Assembly (NCBI RefSeq): GCF_030019515.1
Contig: NZ_JASEEQ010000010.1
Coordinates: 1 to 64,000, forward strand
Length of the DNA: 64,000 nucleotides
Direction of reading: 5' to 3'
DNA from: Nocardioides sp.
GTDB taxonomy: Bacteria; Actinomycetota; Actinomycetes; Propionibacteriales; Nocardioidaceae
Part shown: positions 50,358-58,954 of the stretch, piece by piece
Position numbering within the stretch: the first letter of the stretch is position 1
Layout of the letters: each line of letters starts with the position of its first letter
Translations under genes and position numbers: made by a program
The notes under the pieces: generated by a model
What the model was told of the DNA's origin: nothing
Database searches by the model: none
Seen by the model: only the letters and a program-made list of their open reading frames with translations

Positions 50358-51472
50358 TGAGGATCGCCCACCTGGAACTGCGCTGGGTCAAGCTGCCGCT
50401 GGTGACCCCGTTCCGCACGAGCTTCGGGACGGCTCACGACCGCGACACGTTCCTACTGCGCCTCGTGACCGACGAGGGCTTCGAGGGGTGGGCCGAGTGC
50501 GCCGCCGAGCCCGAGCCGCTCTACAGCGAGGAGTTCCTGGCCGGCGCCGAGATGGTGCTTCGTGACCATCTGGTTCCTCGGCTCCTGGCCCTGGGGGACG
50601 CCCTCTCCGCCACCCGCGTCCCCACCGCCCTGGCTCCTGTCAAGGGCCACCCGATGGCCAAGCACGTGCTCGAGACCGCGGTACTCGATGCCGAGCTGCG
50701 TGCGGCGGACATGTCGTTCGGCCGCTACCTGGGAGCGGTGGTGGACCGCGTCCCGGCTGGAGTCTCCGTGGGGATCATGGACACGATCGACGAGCTGGTC
50801 AGCCATGTCTCGGACTACCTGGCCCAGGGCTACCGGCGGATCAAGCTCAAGATCGAACCCGGGTGGGACCTCGAGCCGGTGCGGGTCGTGCGAGAGAAGT
50901 TCGGCGACGACCTGCTGCTCCAGGTCGACGCCAACACGGCGTACACCCTGGCCGATGCCCAGCACCTGGCCCGCCTCGACCCCTTCGACCTGCTACTCAT
51001 CGAGCAGCCGCTGGCTGAGGACGATCTGCGGGGCCATGCCGCGCTGGCCGAAGTCCTGCGCACCCCGGTCTGCCTCGACGAGTCCATCACGTCGGCACGC
51101 GACGCAGCCACTGCCATCGCCCTGGGCGCCTGCTCGGTGATCAACGTCAAGCCCGCTCGCGTCGGCGGCTACCTCGAGGCTCGCCGGATCCACGACGTCG
51201 CCGTCGCAAACGGGGTGCCCGTGTGGTGCGGCGGGATGTTGGAGACCGGCATCGGCCGGGCACCGAACGTGGCCCTGGCGGCGCTTCCGGGCTTCGTCAT
51301 GCCGGGCGACACCTCCGCGTCCGACCGCTACTTCACCACCGACCTCACTCCGCCCTTCGTGCTCGACGACGGACACCTCGCCGTGCCGACCGGACCCGGG
51401 CTGGGAGTCGAGGTCCTGACCGACGTGGTCGAGGAGATGACCACGGCAACACACACCATTCCGCTCACCTGA
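50357..51472 (+). CDS. Enolase-superfamily N-acylamino-acid racemase / o-succinylbenzoate synthase-like
   Basis: A 371-aa MLE-subgroup enolase. The KxK catalytic motif lies in YRRIKLKIEPGW (about 164-166). Metal ligands are the Asp in LLQVDANTAY (about 191), the Glu in LLIEQPLAEDD (about 215) and the Asp in VCLDESI (about 241), with the second catalytic Lys in VINVKPARVGGY (about 265). Pairing with a COG3375 GNAT and an amino-acid ABC transporter favours N-acylamino-acid racemase over menaquinone synthesis. All active-site residues are present. Confidence 0.9.
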   Translation: MRIAHLELRWVKLPLVTPFRTSFGTAHDRDTFLLRLVTDEGFEGWAECAAEPEPLYSEEFLAGAEMVLRDHLVPRLLALGDALSATRVPTALAPVKGHPMAKHVLETAVLDAELRAADMSFGRYLGAVVDRVPAGVSVGIMDTIDELVSHVSDYLAQGYRRIKLKIEPGWDLEPVRVVREKFGDDLLLQVDANTAYTLADAQHLARLDPFDLLLIEQPLAEDDLRGHAALAEVLRTPVCLDESITSARDAATAIALGACSVINVKPARVGGYLEARRIHDVAVANGVPVWCGGMLETGIGRAPNVALAALPGFVMPGDTSASDRYFTTDLTPPFVLDDGHLAVPTGPGLGVEVLTDVVEEMTTATHTIPLT

Positions 51473-51533
51473 TCGCACCATGCCCCGCCCCATCCGCCCA
51501 GCTGTCCAGGCACGCATCCTCAGGAGAACTCCC

Positions 51534-52445
51534 GTGAAGAAGACCCGTCTCACCCCCCGGATCACCGCTGCAGTGGCCGCGTCGGTCCTGGCCTCGATGG
51601 TGCTCGCCTCTTGTGGCGGCGGCTCGGATAACACCGACTCCGGCCCGGACGCCGCGGGCGCCGAGGCTCCGCTGTTCGACGCCCTGCCCCAGAAGTTCCA
51701 GGACTCCGGCGCGATCAGGGTGGGCTCGGACATCGCCTACGCGCCGATGGAGTACTACGACACCGACGGCACGACCGTAGTGGGCTTCGACAAGGACCTC
51801 ACCGACCTGCTCACCGAGCAGCTAGGGGTGGAGTTCGAGTGGAACAACGCCGTCTTCGACAGCCTGATCACGCAGCTGAAGTCCGACCGGATCGATGTCG
51901 CGATCTCCGGGATGAGCGACACCGCGGAGCGCCAGCAGGAGATCGACTTCGTCGACTACTACCGTGCCGGTGCCATGTTGCTGGTCGCCAAGGGGAACCC
52001 CGAGGGGCTCACCTCGATCGCCGACCTGTGCGGCATGACGGTCGCCGTCCAGCGCGGCACGACGCAGGCCGGCTACGCCAAGGACCAGAGCAAGCAGTGC
52101 GAGGCCGACGGCCAGGATCCGATCGACCTTCTCGAGTTCGACCGGGAGACCGAGGCGATGCTCCAGGTGAAGAACGGCCGGGCGGTCTCCGGGCTTCAGG
52201 ACTATCCGGTCGCGACGTACAACGCCCGGACGTCCGGTGGCGGCAACGACTTCGAGGTCGTCGGTGACCAGATCGACGCCGGCCCCCTCGGCATCGGCGT
52301 GAGCAAGGAGAACGCCGAGCTCCGGGATGCGCTCCAGCAGGCCATGCAGGCCCTCATCGACTCCGGCGACTACCAGGATCTGATCGAGGAGTACGACACG
52401 CCTCTCGGTGCTATCGATGAGGCGACCGTCAACGGCGGGAGTTGA
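51534..52445 (+). CDS. Amino-acid ABC transporter substrate-binding lipoprotein
   Basis: A 303-aa protein. The GTG at 51,534 has AGGAG eight bases upstream and gives a clean signal peptide; the ATG at 51,480 adds 18 non-signal residues. The lipobox (LASC) ends at Cys27, followed by GGGSDNTDSG. The mature part has IRVGSDIAYAPMEYYDTDGT, DVAISGMSDTAERQQEIDFV and MTVAVQRGTTQAGYA, the polar amino-acid binding fold. It delivers substrate to the permease encoded next. Confidence 0.95.
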   Translation: MKKTRLTPRITAAVAASVLASMVLASCGGGSDNTDSGPDAAGAEAPLFDALPQKFQDSGAIRVGSDIAYAPMEYYDTDGTTVVGFDKDLTDLLTEQLGVEFEWNNAVFDSLITQLKSDRIDVAISGMSDTAERQQEIDFVDYYRAGAMLLVAKGNPEGLTSIADLCGMTVAVQRGTTQAGYAKDQSKQCEADGQDPIDLLEFDRETEAMLQVKNGRAVSGLQDYPVATYNARTSGGGNDFEVVGDQIDAGPLGIGVSKENAELRDALQQAMQALIDSGDYQDLIEEYDTPLGAIDEATVNGGS

Positions 52446-52449
52446 TTCG

Positions 52450-53331
52450 ATGACCGGCAACGCCGACATCGTGGCGGTCCCGGTCCGTCACTACGGCAGG
52501 TGGGTCGGCGCGGCGGTCGTGATCGCCCTGCTCGTGGTCCTGGTCTACGGGTTCTCGCAGGGCAACATCGACTACGGCACGACCTGGCAGTACTTCACGG
52601 CCGACACGATCGTCAGCGGGATGTGGAACACTCTGCTGATCAGCCTGCTCGCGCAGGCACTCGGCGTCGGGCTGGGTGTGGTCGCAGCGGTGATGCGCAC
52701 GTCGAAGAACCCGGTGACGTCCGCGGTCGCGTGGTTCTACATCTGGTTCTTCCGCGGCACGCCGGTGCTGGTCCAGCTCCTCGTGTGGTACAACCTCTCG
52801 CTCGTCTTCCCGACGATCGGCTTACCCGGCATCGCGTCGTGGGACACCAACTCGTTGATGACTCCCTTCCTGGCTGCGCTGCTGGGTCTGGGCATCAACG
52901 AAGGTGCCTACATGGCCGAGATCGTGAGGGCCGGCATCGGCTCGGTCGACCATGGTCAGACGGAGGCGGCGCACGCGCTGGGTCTGTCCCCGACGAAGAC
53001 CATGCGTCGGATCGTGCTGCCCCAGGCGATGCGCGTGATCATCCCGCCGACTGGCAACGAGTTCATCAACATGCTCAAGACCTCGTCATTGGCGTACGCG
53101 GTCCAGTTCGACGAGCTGCTGCTCTCCGCGGTCGGCATCTACTCCAGCAACCTCATGGTGATCGAGCTGCTCTTCACCGTCTCCTTGTGGTACCTGGTGT
53201 TGACGTCGGTCTTCTCGGTGGGTCAGTACTACCTCGAGCGACGGTTCTCTCGGGGAACCTCCCGCGCGACCCGTTCCCGCGGCCTGCTCGGGCAGGTGGC
53301 CGCCAACCTCAGACTGGGGAGGACCAGATGA
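52450..53331 (+). CDS. Amino-acid ABC transporter permease
   Basis: A 293-aa His/Glu-type permease with about six helices and a GGGAG site. It starts with [20 protein letters not shown]. The EAA loop ([20 protein letters not shown]) and the [12 protein letters not shown] motif are typical. The order after the binding protein and the ATGA overlap with the ATPase mark a three-gene importer. A single permease gene suggests a homodimer. Confidence 0.95.
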   Translation: MTGNADIVAVPVRHYGRWVGAAVVIALLVVLVYGFSQGNIDYGTTWQYFTADTIVSGMWNTLLISLLAQALGVGLGVVAAVMRTSKNPVTSAVAWFYIWFFRGTPVLVQLLVWYNLSLVFPTIGLPGIASWDTNSLMTPFLAALLGLGINEGAYMAEIVRAGIGSVDHGQTEAAHALGLSPTKTMRRIVLPQAMRVIIPPTGNEFINMLKTSSLAYAVQFDELLLSAVGIYSSNLMVIELLFTVSLWYLVLTSVFSVGQYYLERRFSRGTSRATRSRGLLGQVAANLRLGRTR

Positions 53332-54092
53332 CTGGACCCATGGTGGAGGCCCGCGGGGTGCGCAAGTACTACGGCAGCCTCCAGGTGCTCAGGGGCATCG
53401 ATCTCGACGTCGCCGAGGGAGAGGTGATGTGCCTGGTCGGACCCTCGGGCTCGGGCAAGTCGACCTTCCTGCGCTGCATTAATCACCTCGAGCGCCTCGA
53501 CGGCGGGACCCTGAGGGTCCGGGGCCGGCTCGTCGGGTTCGAGGAGCGCAAGGGCAAGCTGTACGAGATGCGAGAGCGTGAGATCGCCTCCCAACGGCTC
53601 GACATCGGCATGGTCTTCCAGCGGTTCAACCTGTTCCCCCACATGACCGCGCTCCAGAACGTCATGGAGGCACCGGTGCAGGTGCGCAGGGAGAAGACCG
53701 CTGCTGCGCGCAAGCGGGCGCTCGACCTGCTGGAGCGGGTCGGCCTGGCCGACAAGTGCGGGGCCTACCCCGGGATGCTCTCCGGCGGACAGCAGCAGCG
53801 GGTCGCCATCGCACGTGCACTGGCGATGGAGCCCAAGCTGATGCTCTTCGACGAGCCCACGTCCGCCCTGGACCCAGAGCTGGTGGGGGAGGTGCTCGAC
53901 GTGATGCGGCAACTGGCCGAGTCCGGCATGACCATGGTGGTCGTCACACACGAGATGGGATTCGCACGCGAGGTCGGCGACTCGATGGTCTTCATGGACC
54001 AGGGCGTCGTCGTCGAGAGCGGCTCCCCGAAGGACGTCCTCAGCAACCCACAGCACGCGCGCACCCAGGCCTTCCTGTCCAAGGTGCTATGA
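53328..54092 (+). CDS. Amino-acid ABC transporter ATPase
   Basis: A 254-aa nucleotide-binding subunit. Walker [10 protein letters not shown] is at about 38-46, the Q-loop in [17 protein letters not shown], the signature [16 protein letters not shown] near 150, and Walker [15 protein letters not shown], with the H-loop in [15 protein letters not shown]. It energises the permease. Its stop overlaps the truncated ORF that follows (ATGA). Confidence 0.97.
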   Translation: MTGPMVEARGVRKYYGSLQVLRGIDLDVAEGEVMCLVGPSGSGKSTFLRCINHLERLDGGTLRVRGRLVGFEERKGKLYEMREREIASQRLDIGMVFQRFNLFPHMTALQNVMEAPVQVRREKTAAARKRALDLLERVGLADKCGAYPGMLSGGQQQRVAIARALAMEPKLMLFDEPTSALDPELVGEVLDVMRQLAESGMTMVVVTHEMGFAREVGDSMVFMDQGVVVESGSPKDVLSNPQHARTQAFLSKVL

Positions 54093-54208
54093 CCGGGGCC
54101 GCAGAGCCGATCGACCTGACCAGCTTGGCCGCGGTCGCGCTTCCGACCCCCTTCGCAGAGCTGGGTGGCCTCGTCTTCGACCGTCGCTACTGCCTCACTT
54201 TCAAGCGT
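54089..54208 (+). pseudogene. Truncated 5' end of a further transporter-operon gene
   Basis: An ATG in a four-base overlap with the ATPase stop opens a frame reading [20 protein letters not shown], then PFAELGGLVFDRRYCLTFKR (40 codons). The overlap style matches the rest of this operon, so it was likely a real gene. Homology to the relaxase remnant on the other strand begins right after, so the 3' part was probably lost when the element inserted. The original function cannot be told. Confidence 0.5.
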
Positions 54209-54697
54209 CCCAGCGACCGCCGTCTGCCGTGGCCGGGAGTAGCGAGCCAGCGCATCGGACAGTTCCCGGGCGGTCGCCGGATCGCGTCCGTGGTCGGCGA
54301 CAAACCGCTCACGCGCGACCTTGGAGCGCACCCGGGCGAGCACGTCGTACGGCGGCTTCAACTCGCCCGTGGCACGCACTCGCCGGGCGACTTCGGCGTT
54401 GAACCCGTCGACGCCGGTGTTGTCGTAGACCTTGTAAGCCGCCCCGAGTGGCTCGTCCGTGAGCGGGTGCGACCCGGTGCCGAACAGGTGCTTCATCTGC
54501 TCGGCCGTCACCACGTCGCCGACTTCCAGGCCGTCGAGGCCGACGAGCCCGGAGCCGACCCAGCGCCCGGGCGACTCGCCCTTCGCCGAGTAGTAGTCGG
54601 CCAGGGGAATAGCGACCTTCTCCGTCGAGTCGAGGGCAGCGACCTGCCGCGTCAGGTACTCATACCCCGACCCCGCCGAGAGCTTGTGAAGCGTCAT
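54209..54697 (-). pseudogene. Truncated MobF/TrwC-type conjugative relaxase
   Basis: From ATG 54,697 the frame reads MTLHKLSAGSGYEYLTRQVA, then DYYSAKGESPGRWVGSGLVG, EQMKHLFGTGSHPL, and AYKVYDNTGVDGFN, the N-terminus of actinobacterial MobF relaxases, up to about residue 163 (RPRQTAVAG). The catalytic His triad region (YDLTFSP and onward) is missing; the frame then runs into sequence antisense to the ABC ATPase gene. It is a remnant of a conjugative or mobilisable element. The complete protein would exceed 900 residues. Confidence 0.8.
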
Positions 54698-54750
54698 GGT
54701 CACATCCCAAACGGCCGCGCGCGGAACGCGAGTGGCCACCGCCCGGGCTG

Positions 54751-54902
54751 TGGATGAAAGAGGTGTGTGGGGAATGAGAGGAGAAGGGAGGGCGAGCGGA
54801 GGGAGAGGGAGGAGGGGCGAGAGGAGAGGGACAAGGACAGGAGAAGGGGGAATGTGAGAGCGGATAAGGGGGGCGAGGTGAGGGTGGCGGTGGAGAGGTG
54901 AA
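54751..54902 (+). repeat. Polypurine tract
   Basis: About 150 bases of nearly pure A/G on the plus strand; in 54,781-54,840, 55 of 60 bases are purines. It lies between the relaxase remnant and the hsdM terminator. Composition differs sharply from the surroundings. Such tracts can form triplex or act as weak barriers, but no function is shown. Confidence 0.7.
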
Positions 54903-54922
54903 GGCGAGCGTCGATGCTCGCC
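54903..54922 (-). terminator. Hairpin terminator of the restriction-modification operon
   Basis: GGCGAGC and GCTCGCC, a perfect 7-bp stem with a six-base loop, lie 21 bases past the hsdM stop. The minus-strand sequence after it is CT-rich, without a clear T-run. It probably ends the hsdR-to-hsdM transcript. Confidence 0.6.
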
Positions 54923-54943
54923 CCGCCGACCGGACTCTTCGGA

Positions 54944-56431
54944 CTACTCGGTGGAGGCGCCCGCTTCGAGGGCCGCCGCCACAGCCTCGAACTCGGCGAG
55001 CGCAGCGGTGAGGTCCTCGACGATTTCGCGGGCGATGATCTCGGGCGCGGGCAGGTTGTCTGCGTCCTCGAGCGACTCATCGCGCAGCCATGTGATGTCG
55101 AGGTTGGCCTTGTCACGGGCGACCAGCTCGTCGTACGTGAACGACTTCCATCGTTCGGACTCGACTCGCTCGGTGCGGTCCTTGCCAGCCAGGTAGGACT
55201 CGACGAAGTCGTCGAGGTGTTGGCGGCGCAGGGGATTCTGCTTGAGCGTGAAGTGTTGGTTGGTGCGCAGGTCGTAGACCCACAGCTTCGAGGTCCACGG
55301 CTGCTCGGACGCTGGCTTCTTGTCGAAGAACAGCACGTTGGCCTTCACGCCTTGGGCGTAGAAGATCCCGGTCGGCAGGCGCAGCATGGTGTGTAGGTCG
55401 AAGTCGGCCAGCAGCTTCTTGCGCAGGGTCTCGCCGGCGCCCCCTTCGAAGAGCACGTTGTCGGGGAGGACGACGGCGGCGCGGCCGTTGATGTCGAGGA
55501 TCGTCATGATGTGCTGGACGAAGTTGAGCTGCTTGTTCGACGTGGTGACGACGAAGTCCTGGCGTTCGATCTCGCGGTCTTCGCGGACCTCGCGGCCATC
55601 GGCGCCGACCATCGTCAGGGACGACTTGCGGCCGAACGGTGGGTTGGAGAGTACGACGGACCAGCGCGGGCCAGGGTCGGCGATCAGGGCGTCGCGCACC
55701 TGGATGAGTGAGTCGCCGTCCGGCGTGCCGATGCCATGCAGCAGCAGGTTCATCGCCGCGAGCCGGGCGGTACCGTCGACGAGCTCGTAGCCGGAAGCGA
55801 ACCCATCGCGAAGGTGCGCGCGCTCAGTGGGCGTGAGGTTCTCGGCGTTGCGGGCTGCATGCTCATGCGCGACGAGCAGGAAGCCCCCGGTGCCGCAAGC
55901 CGGGTCGACCACCGTGTCGCCGGGCTCAGGGTCGATCACGTCGACGATTCCGGCGATGAGGTCTCGGGGGGTGAAGTACTGCCCCGCCCCCGAGCCCTTG
56001 TCGGATGCGCCCTTGGAGAGCAGCTCCTCGTAGGCGTCACCCTTGAGGTCGGTGCCGGACGCGGACCAATTTTCCTGGTCAATCAGGTCGACGATGAGCC
56101 TCTTGAGCTTGGCCGGGTCCTGGATGCGGTTCTGCGACTTGCGGAAGATCGTGCCCAGTGTGCCGGGCTGCTGCGCCAATCCGACCAGGATCTGGGTGTA
56201 CACGACCTCGAGCTCGGTGCCCTCGGCGTCCAGGAGCCGTTGCCAGGAGTATTCAGCCGGCACGATCTGATGCGGGTTCAGCTTCCGGGTGGCGCGTTCG
56301 TGGGCCATCTTCAGGAACAGCAGGTAGGTGAGCTGCTCGGTGTACTCGATTACGCCGACGCCGTCGTCTCGGAGGACGTTGCAGTACGACCAGAGCTTGT
56401 CGACCAAGCGGCGTGAGTCAGGAATCGCCAT
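54944..56431 (-). CDS. hsdM: Type I restriction-modification methyltransferase subunit
   Basis: A 495-aa N6-adenine methylase. I prefer the ATG at 56,431 (GAAAG eight bases upstream) over the GTG at 56,437 that overlaps the previous stop. The helical N-terminus (LWSYCNVLRDDGVGVIEYTE) is HsdM-typical. Motif I is VVDPACGTGGFLLVAHEHAA near 177, and motif IV is the NPPF in SVVLSNPPFGRKSSL near 263. It modifies the host sequence defined by HsdS. It is the last gene of the operon, which is unusual. Confidence 0.96.
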   Translation of the reverse strand: MAIPDSRRLVDKLWSYCNVLRDDGVGVIEYTEQLTYLLFLKMAHERATRKLNPHQIVPAEYSWQRLLDAEGTELEVVYTQILVGLAQQPGTLGTIFRKSQNRIQDPAKLKRLIVDLIDQENWSASGTDLKGDAYEELLSKGASDKGSGAGQYFTPRDLIAGIVDVIDPEPGDTVVDPACGTGGFLLVAHEHAARNAENLTPTERAHLRDGFASGYELVDGTARLAAMNLLLHGIGTPDGDSLIQVRDALIADPGPRWSVVLSNPPFGRKSSLTMVGADGREVREDREIERQDFVVTTSNKQLNFVQHIMTILDINGRAAVVLPDNVLFEGGAGETLRKKLLADFDLHTMLRLPTGIFYAQGVKANVLFFDKKPASEQPWTSKLWVYDLRTNQHFTLKQNPLRRQHLDDFVESYLAGKDRTERVESERWKSFTYDELVARDKANLDITWLRDESLEDADNLPAPEIIAREIVEDLTAALAEFEAVAAALEAGASTE

Positions 56432-56433
56432 GA

Positions 56434-56730
56434 TCACAGCTTTCGGTGGAGCTCGTAGCGGGCCGACCGGCCGGGGTCCTTGGTTGCCCAGCCCAGGGCC
56501 GCCATTCGGATCTCAGCCTCTTTGCGGATGCGGTTGTTCAGGGGGTGCATCGTGTCGCGCACCGGGACATCGAAGAGCTCGTGGAGCAGCCGCTTCACGG
56601 CGCGGACATCGTTGCTGTTGCCATGGAAGACACGGATGTCACCCTCGAGCACAGATTGGGCGTGCATCGCTCGATAGAGCTGATCCAGGTCGATCGTGTG
56701 TCCCTCCATGGCGAACGTCGTGTCATCCAT
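56434..56730 (-). CDS. Unknown 98-aa protein inside the type I R-M operon
   Basis: Starts MDDTTFAMEGHTIDLDQLYR with a GGAG site, and its first codons overlap the DUF262 gene by eight bases. It contains VFHGNSNDVRAVKRLLHELF and LNNRIRKEAEIRMAALGWAT. It is basic and helical, suggesting nucleic-acid or partner binding. It ends next to the hsdM start. No family is recognised. An operon-specific regulator or DNA-binding accessory is possible. Confidence 0.75.
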   Translation of the reverse strand: MDDTTFAMEGHTIDLDQLYRAMHAQSVLEGDIRVFHGNSNDVRAVKRLLHELFDVPVRDTMHPLNNRIRKEAEIRMAALGWATKDPGRSARYELHRKL

Positions 56731-58954
56731 CGGCTTCTCCGTCGTCCTCTGCTCCTTCTCGTAACGACTCGCGCAACATCTCTCGAAGCTCGGCGAGCGT
56801 CTTCCCGGTCGGAGCATGCGTCCAGTCAGTCCAGCCATTGCGTGAACTGCCGACAAGTTTCGACAAAGCGGGTGAAGGGGCGCGGAAGTGGCCAGCCGAC
56901 GTGTCCAGACCGCCGGAGCCCGTTACCGTGGCATGGAATTCCGTGCCGGAGCGCACTTTCTGATGGCGCAACCGGTCGCCGGGTACTACCAGCCCGCGCA
57001 CGATGAGCGGTAGCAGATCGCCGTGTACAAGGTTGTCCGTTCGTGTCCGTTCCTCCGCGGCCCGGGCCGCCTCCGTCACATGGAAGGTTTCCAAGTCGAC
57101 GAAGTCGGCATCCGGCTCACTCGGCCGGGGCCAGGCAGCGAGTGCGCCCCTGATGAGAGCCAGCTCCCGGAGACCGATCCGGTCCTCGTCCCAGGTCGCG
57201 ACCCATTCGTCTTGGGTGAAGTTGTCGACACCTTCAGGGGAGGTCAGGATCGATCCGGTCGTCAAACGGGCGAGGCTATGGGTCTGGAGCGTGTGTCGCT
57301 TCTTGTTCCAGGCCTGGTTGCTCAGAGTTGAGTTGAGGCTCTGCGTGGCCAGGGTCAGGTTGCCGAGGCGGTGGATCGAGTTGTTGCGTCGCTCGATGGC
57401 CGACCCTGGCACGCCATCTGGCAGTGACCAGTTCTCCTCCCACTTCACCGGCATGACGTGCTCGATCGTTAGGGCCTTGCTGGCTGCTCGGTGGGGCAGG
57501 GTGGGCTCGGCGCGACTCGTGAGCAGGTGGTTCTCCAGTCCCACCAAGAGGGTGCGTAGACGGGCGCGGACCAGGTCGTTGTAGAGGTTGTTGTTCATCA
57601 GCCCGCTGATGAATGCTGAGTCGTCGGGCCAGATCCGGCTCTCGGCCGTTTGGCTCGCGAGACCCGCGACGAGCAGGTCTCCGGCCCGGGTGACATCGCC
57701 GGTCTTGATCGCACCGAGGAGAGTGCCGAACAGCCGGTTGTAGTCCTTGGTGGTCATGCGACAGATCGCCCGGCGCATGAGGAACGAGTCGATTGCGAGC
57801 GTGCCGATCAGGGCCTGATCATCAGGGATCTCGGACGAGGCGTGGAGGAAGAGGATCAGCGGCCAGGGCGTGGTGGTCTTCGTGGCGTCCAGCCGGTCGA
57901 GGGCCTGCGCGACCGGGGAACTCATCGGAAGCCGTTGCAGACGGTCCATCGTGTCTGCGTAGACCCGGATGTCTCGAATTACCTCGGCAGCCCTGGCCTG
58001 TGTTGCACGCATCCAGCGCTTGAAGTCCTCGAAGAGGTGCTCGACTGAGGATTCCTCGCCGCGCTGCGCGCTCAGCCAGTAGGCCAGGAGGATGTCGACC
58101 CGCACTCGCTTGATGCGGCCTGTGGTGACCTCCTCACGCCAGTGCCCGCTGTCGAGCACGGACCAGTGGTCGTTCAGCAGTTCATGCTCAAGGTGGTGGT
58201 CGCCCTGGCGGTCGAGCATCTGGAAGAGCAGGTTCTTGACAAGGTCAGCAGCGTCCAGGCGGACGCCGCGGTGGTTGAGGGCTTCGAAGATGATCTGCGG
58301 GTCGTCCTTCGCGTCGAGGAAGATGCTCACCACTTTGATCCGGTTCTCGACGGCGAAGTGGAGGAAGTCGAGCCGGTCGCCCGATGACGAGGATTCCTTG
58401 ACCCAGTCGCGGACCGCGTCTTCGAACCAGAGGGATGCCCGAACGAGCTTGTGGCCAGCGCTCGGCGGGGAGGACACGTCGTCGGGATCGCGGACCGCCC
58501 ATTCGAAGCCTCGCAAGTCGTGGGCGAGGGGTGCGACCTTGAGCCGGTCCTCTGGATGCTCGCTGTCGACGCTCACACGGTTGCGGACCAGAGCCGCAAA
58601 GCTATCGGCGGCATGGAGTGCTCCGAACTCGAGGGCAACGCGACGAGCCGCCGCCAGGAATACCTGGAAGGTAGTGATCCGCTGCTGCCCGTCGATCACC
58701 ATGGAGGTGGGCGTACGTCGCGGAATCGGGCTGCGATGCTGTGTCACGAGGGCGCCGAGGAAGTATTCCTGCGCATCCTCGTCGTCACCCTCCGCGGATT
58801 GTGTCTCCGCGGACTCGGCAGCCTTGCGGATGTCGTCCCACAGGGGAATCCAGTTCTCCTCCTCGTCCCACACGTATGGTCGCTGGAAGATCGGGATCAC
58901 GTAGCGGTGATCCTTGTTGAAGACCGCGCCGAGCAACTCGTCTCCGGCTCTCAT
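56723..58954 (-). CDS. DUF262/DUF1524 (GmrSD-like) nuclease with C-terminal RAMA-type domain
   Basis: A 743-aa protein. The N-terminal DUF262 domain has YVIPIFQRPYVWDEEENWIP and MVIDGQQRITTFQVFLAAAR near residue 87, the ParB-like NTP-dependent fold. The DUF1524 HNH nuclease has ALTIEHVMPVKWEENW near 498 and HRLGNLTLATQSLNSTLSNQ. The last 90 residues (IVRGLVVPGDRLRHQKVRSG, then GGLDTSAGHFRAPSPALSKL and NGWTDW) look like a RAMA domain, found in modification-sensing proteins. GmrSD proteins cut modified phage DNA. Its start overlaps hsdS (ATGA). Confidence 0.88.
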   Translation of the reverse strand: MRAGDELLGAVFNKDHRYVIPIFQRPYVWDEEENWIPLWDDIRKAAESAETQSAEGDDEDAQEYFLGALVTQHRSPIPRRTPTSMVIDGQQRITTFQVFLAAARRVALEFGALHAADSFAALVRNRVSVDSEHPEDRLKVAPLAHDLRGFEWAVRDPDDVSSPPSAGHKLVRASLWFEDAVRDWVKESSSSGDRLDFLHFAVENRIKVVSIFLDAKDDPQIIFEALNHRGVRLDAADLVKNLLFQMLDRQGDHHLEHELLNDHWSVLDSGHWREEVTTGRIKRVRVDILLAYWLSAQRGEESSVEHLFEDFKRWMRATQARAAEVIRDIRVYADTMDRLQRLPMSSPVAQALDRLDATKTTTPWPLILFLHASSEIPDDQALIGTLAIDSFLMRRAICRMTTKDYNRLFGTLLGAIKTGDVTRAGDLLVAGLASQTAESRIWPDDSAFISGLMNNNLYNDLVRARLRTLLVGLENHLLTSRAEPTLPHRAASKALTIEHVMPVKWEENWSLPDGVPGSAIERRNNSIHRLGNLTLATQSLNSTLSNQAWNKKRHTLQTHSLARLTTGSILTSPEGVDNFTQDEWVATWDEDRIGLRELALIRGALAAWPRPSEPDADFVDLETFHVTEAARAAEERTRTDNLVHGDLLPLIVRGLVVPGDRLRHQKVRSGTEFHATVTGSGGLDTSAGHFRAPSPALSKLVGSSRNGWTDWTHAPTGKTLAELREMLRESLREGAEDDGEADG

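Noticed and set aside
50357..51472. Calling the enolase a menaquinone-pathway MenC
   Set aside because: The neighbours are a COG3375 GNAT and an amino-acid importer under a PucR regulator, with no other men genes, so the racemase reading is preferred.
53765..54208. Treating the whole 324-codon minus frame as one relaxase
   Set aside because: Only the first 163 residues resemble a MobF relaxase; the remainder is antisense to the ABC ATPase gene and the cut operon gene.
54700..54943. Ser/Leu-rich minus-strand frame over the polypurine tract
   Set aside because: Its composition merely mirrors the purine-rich repeat; no start context or domain supports a gene.
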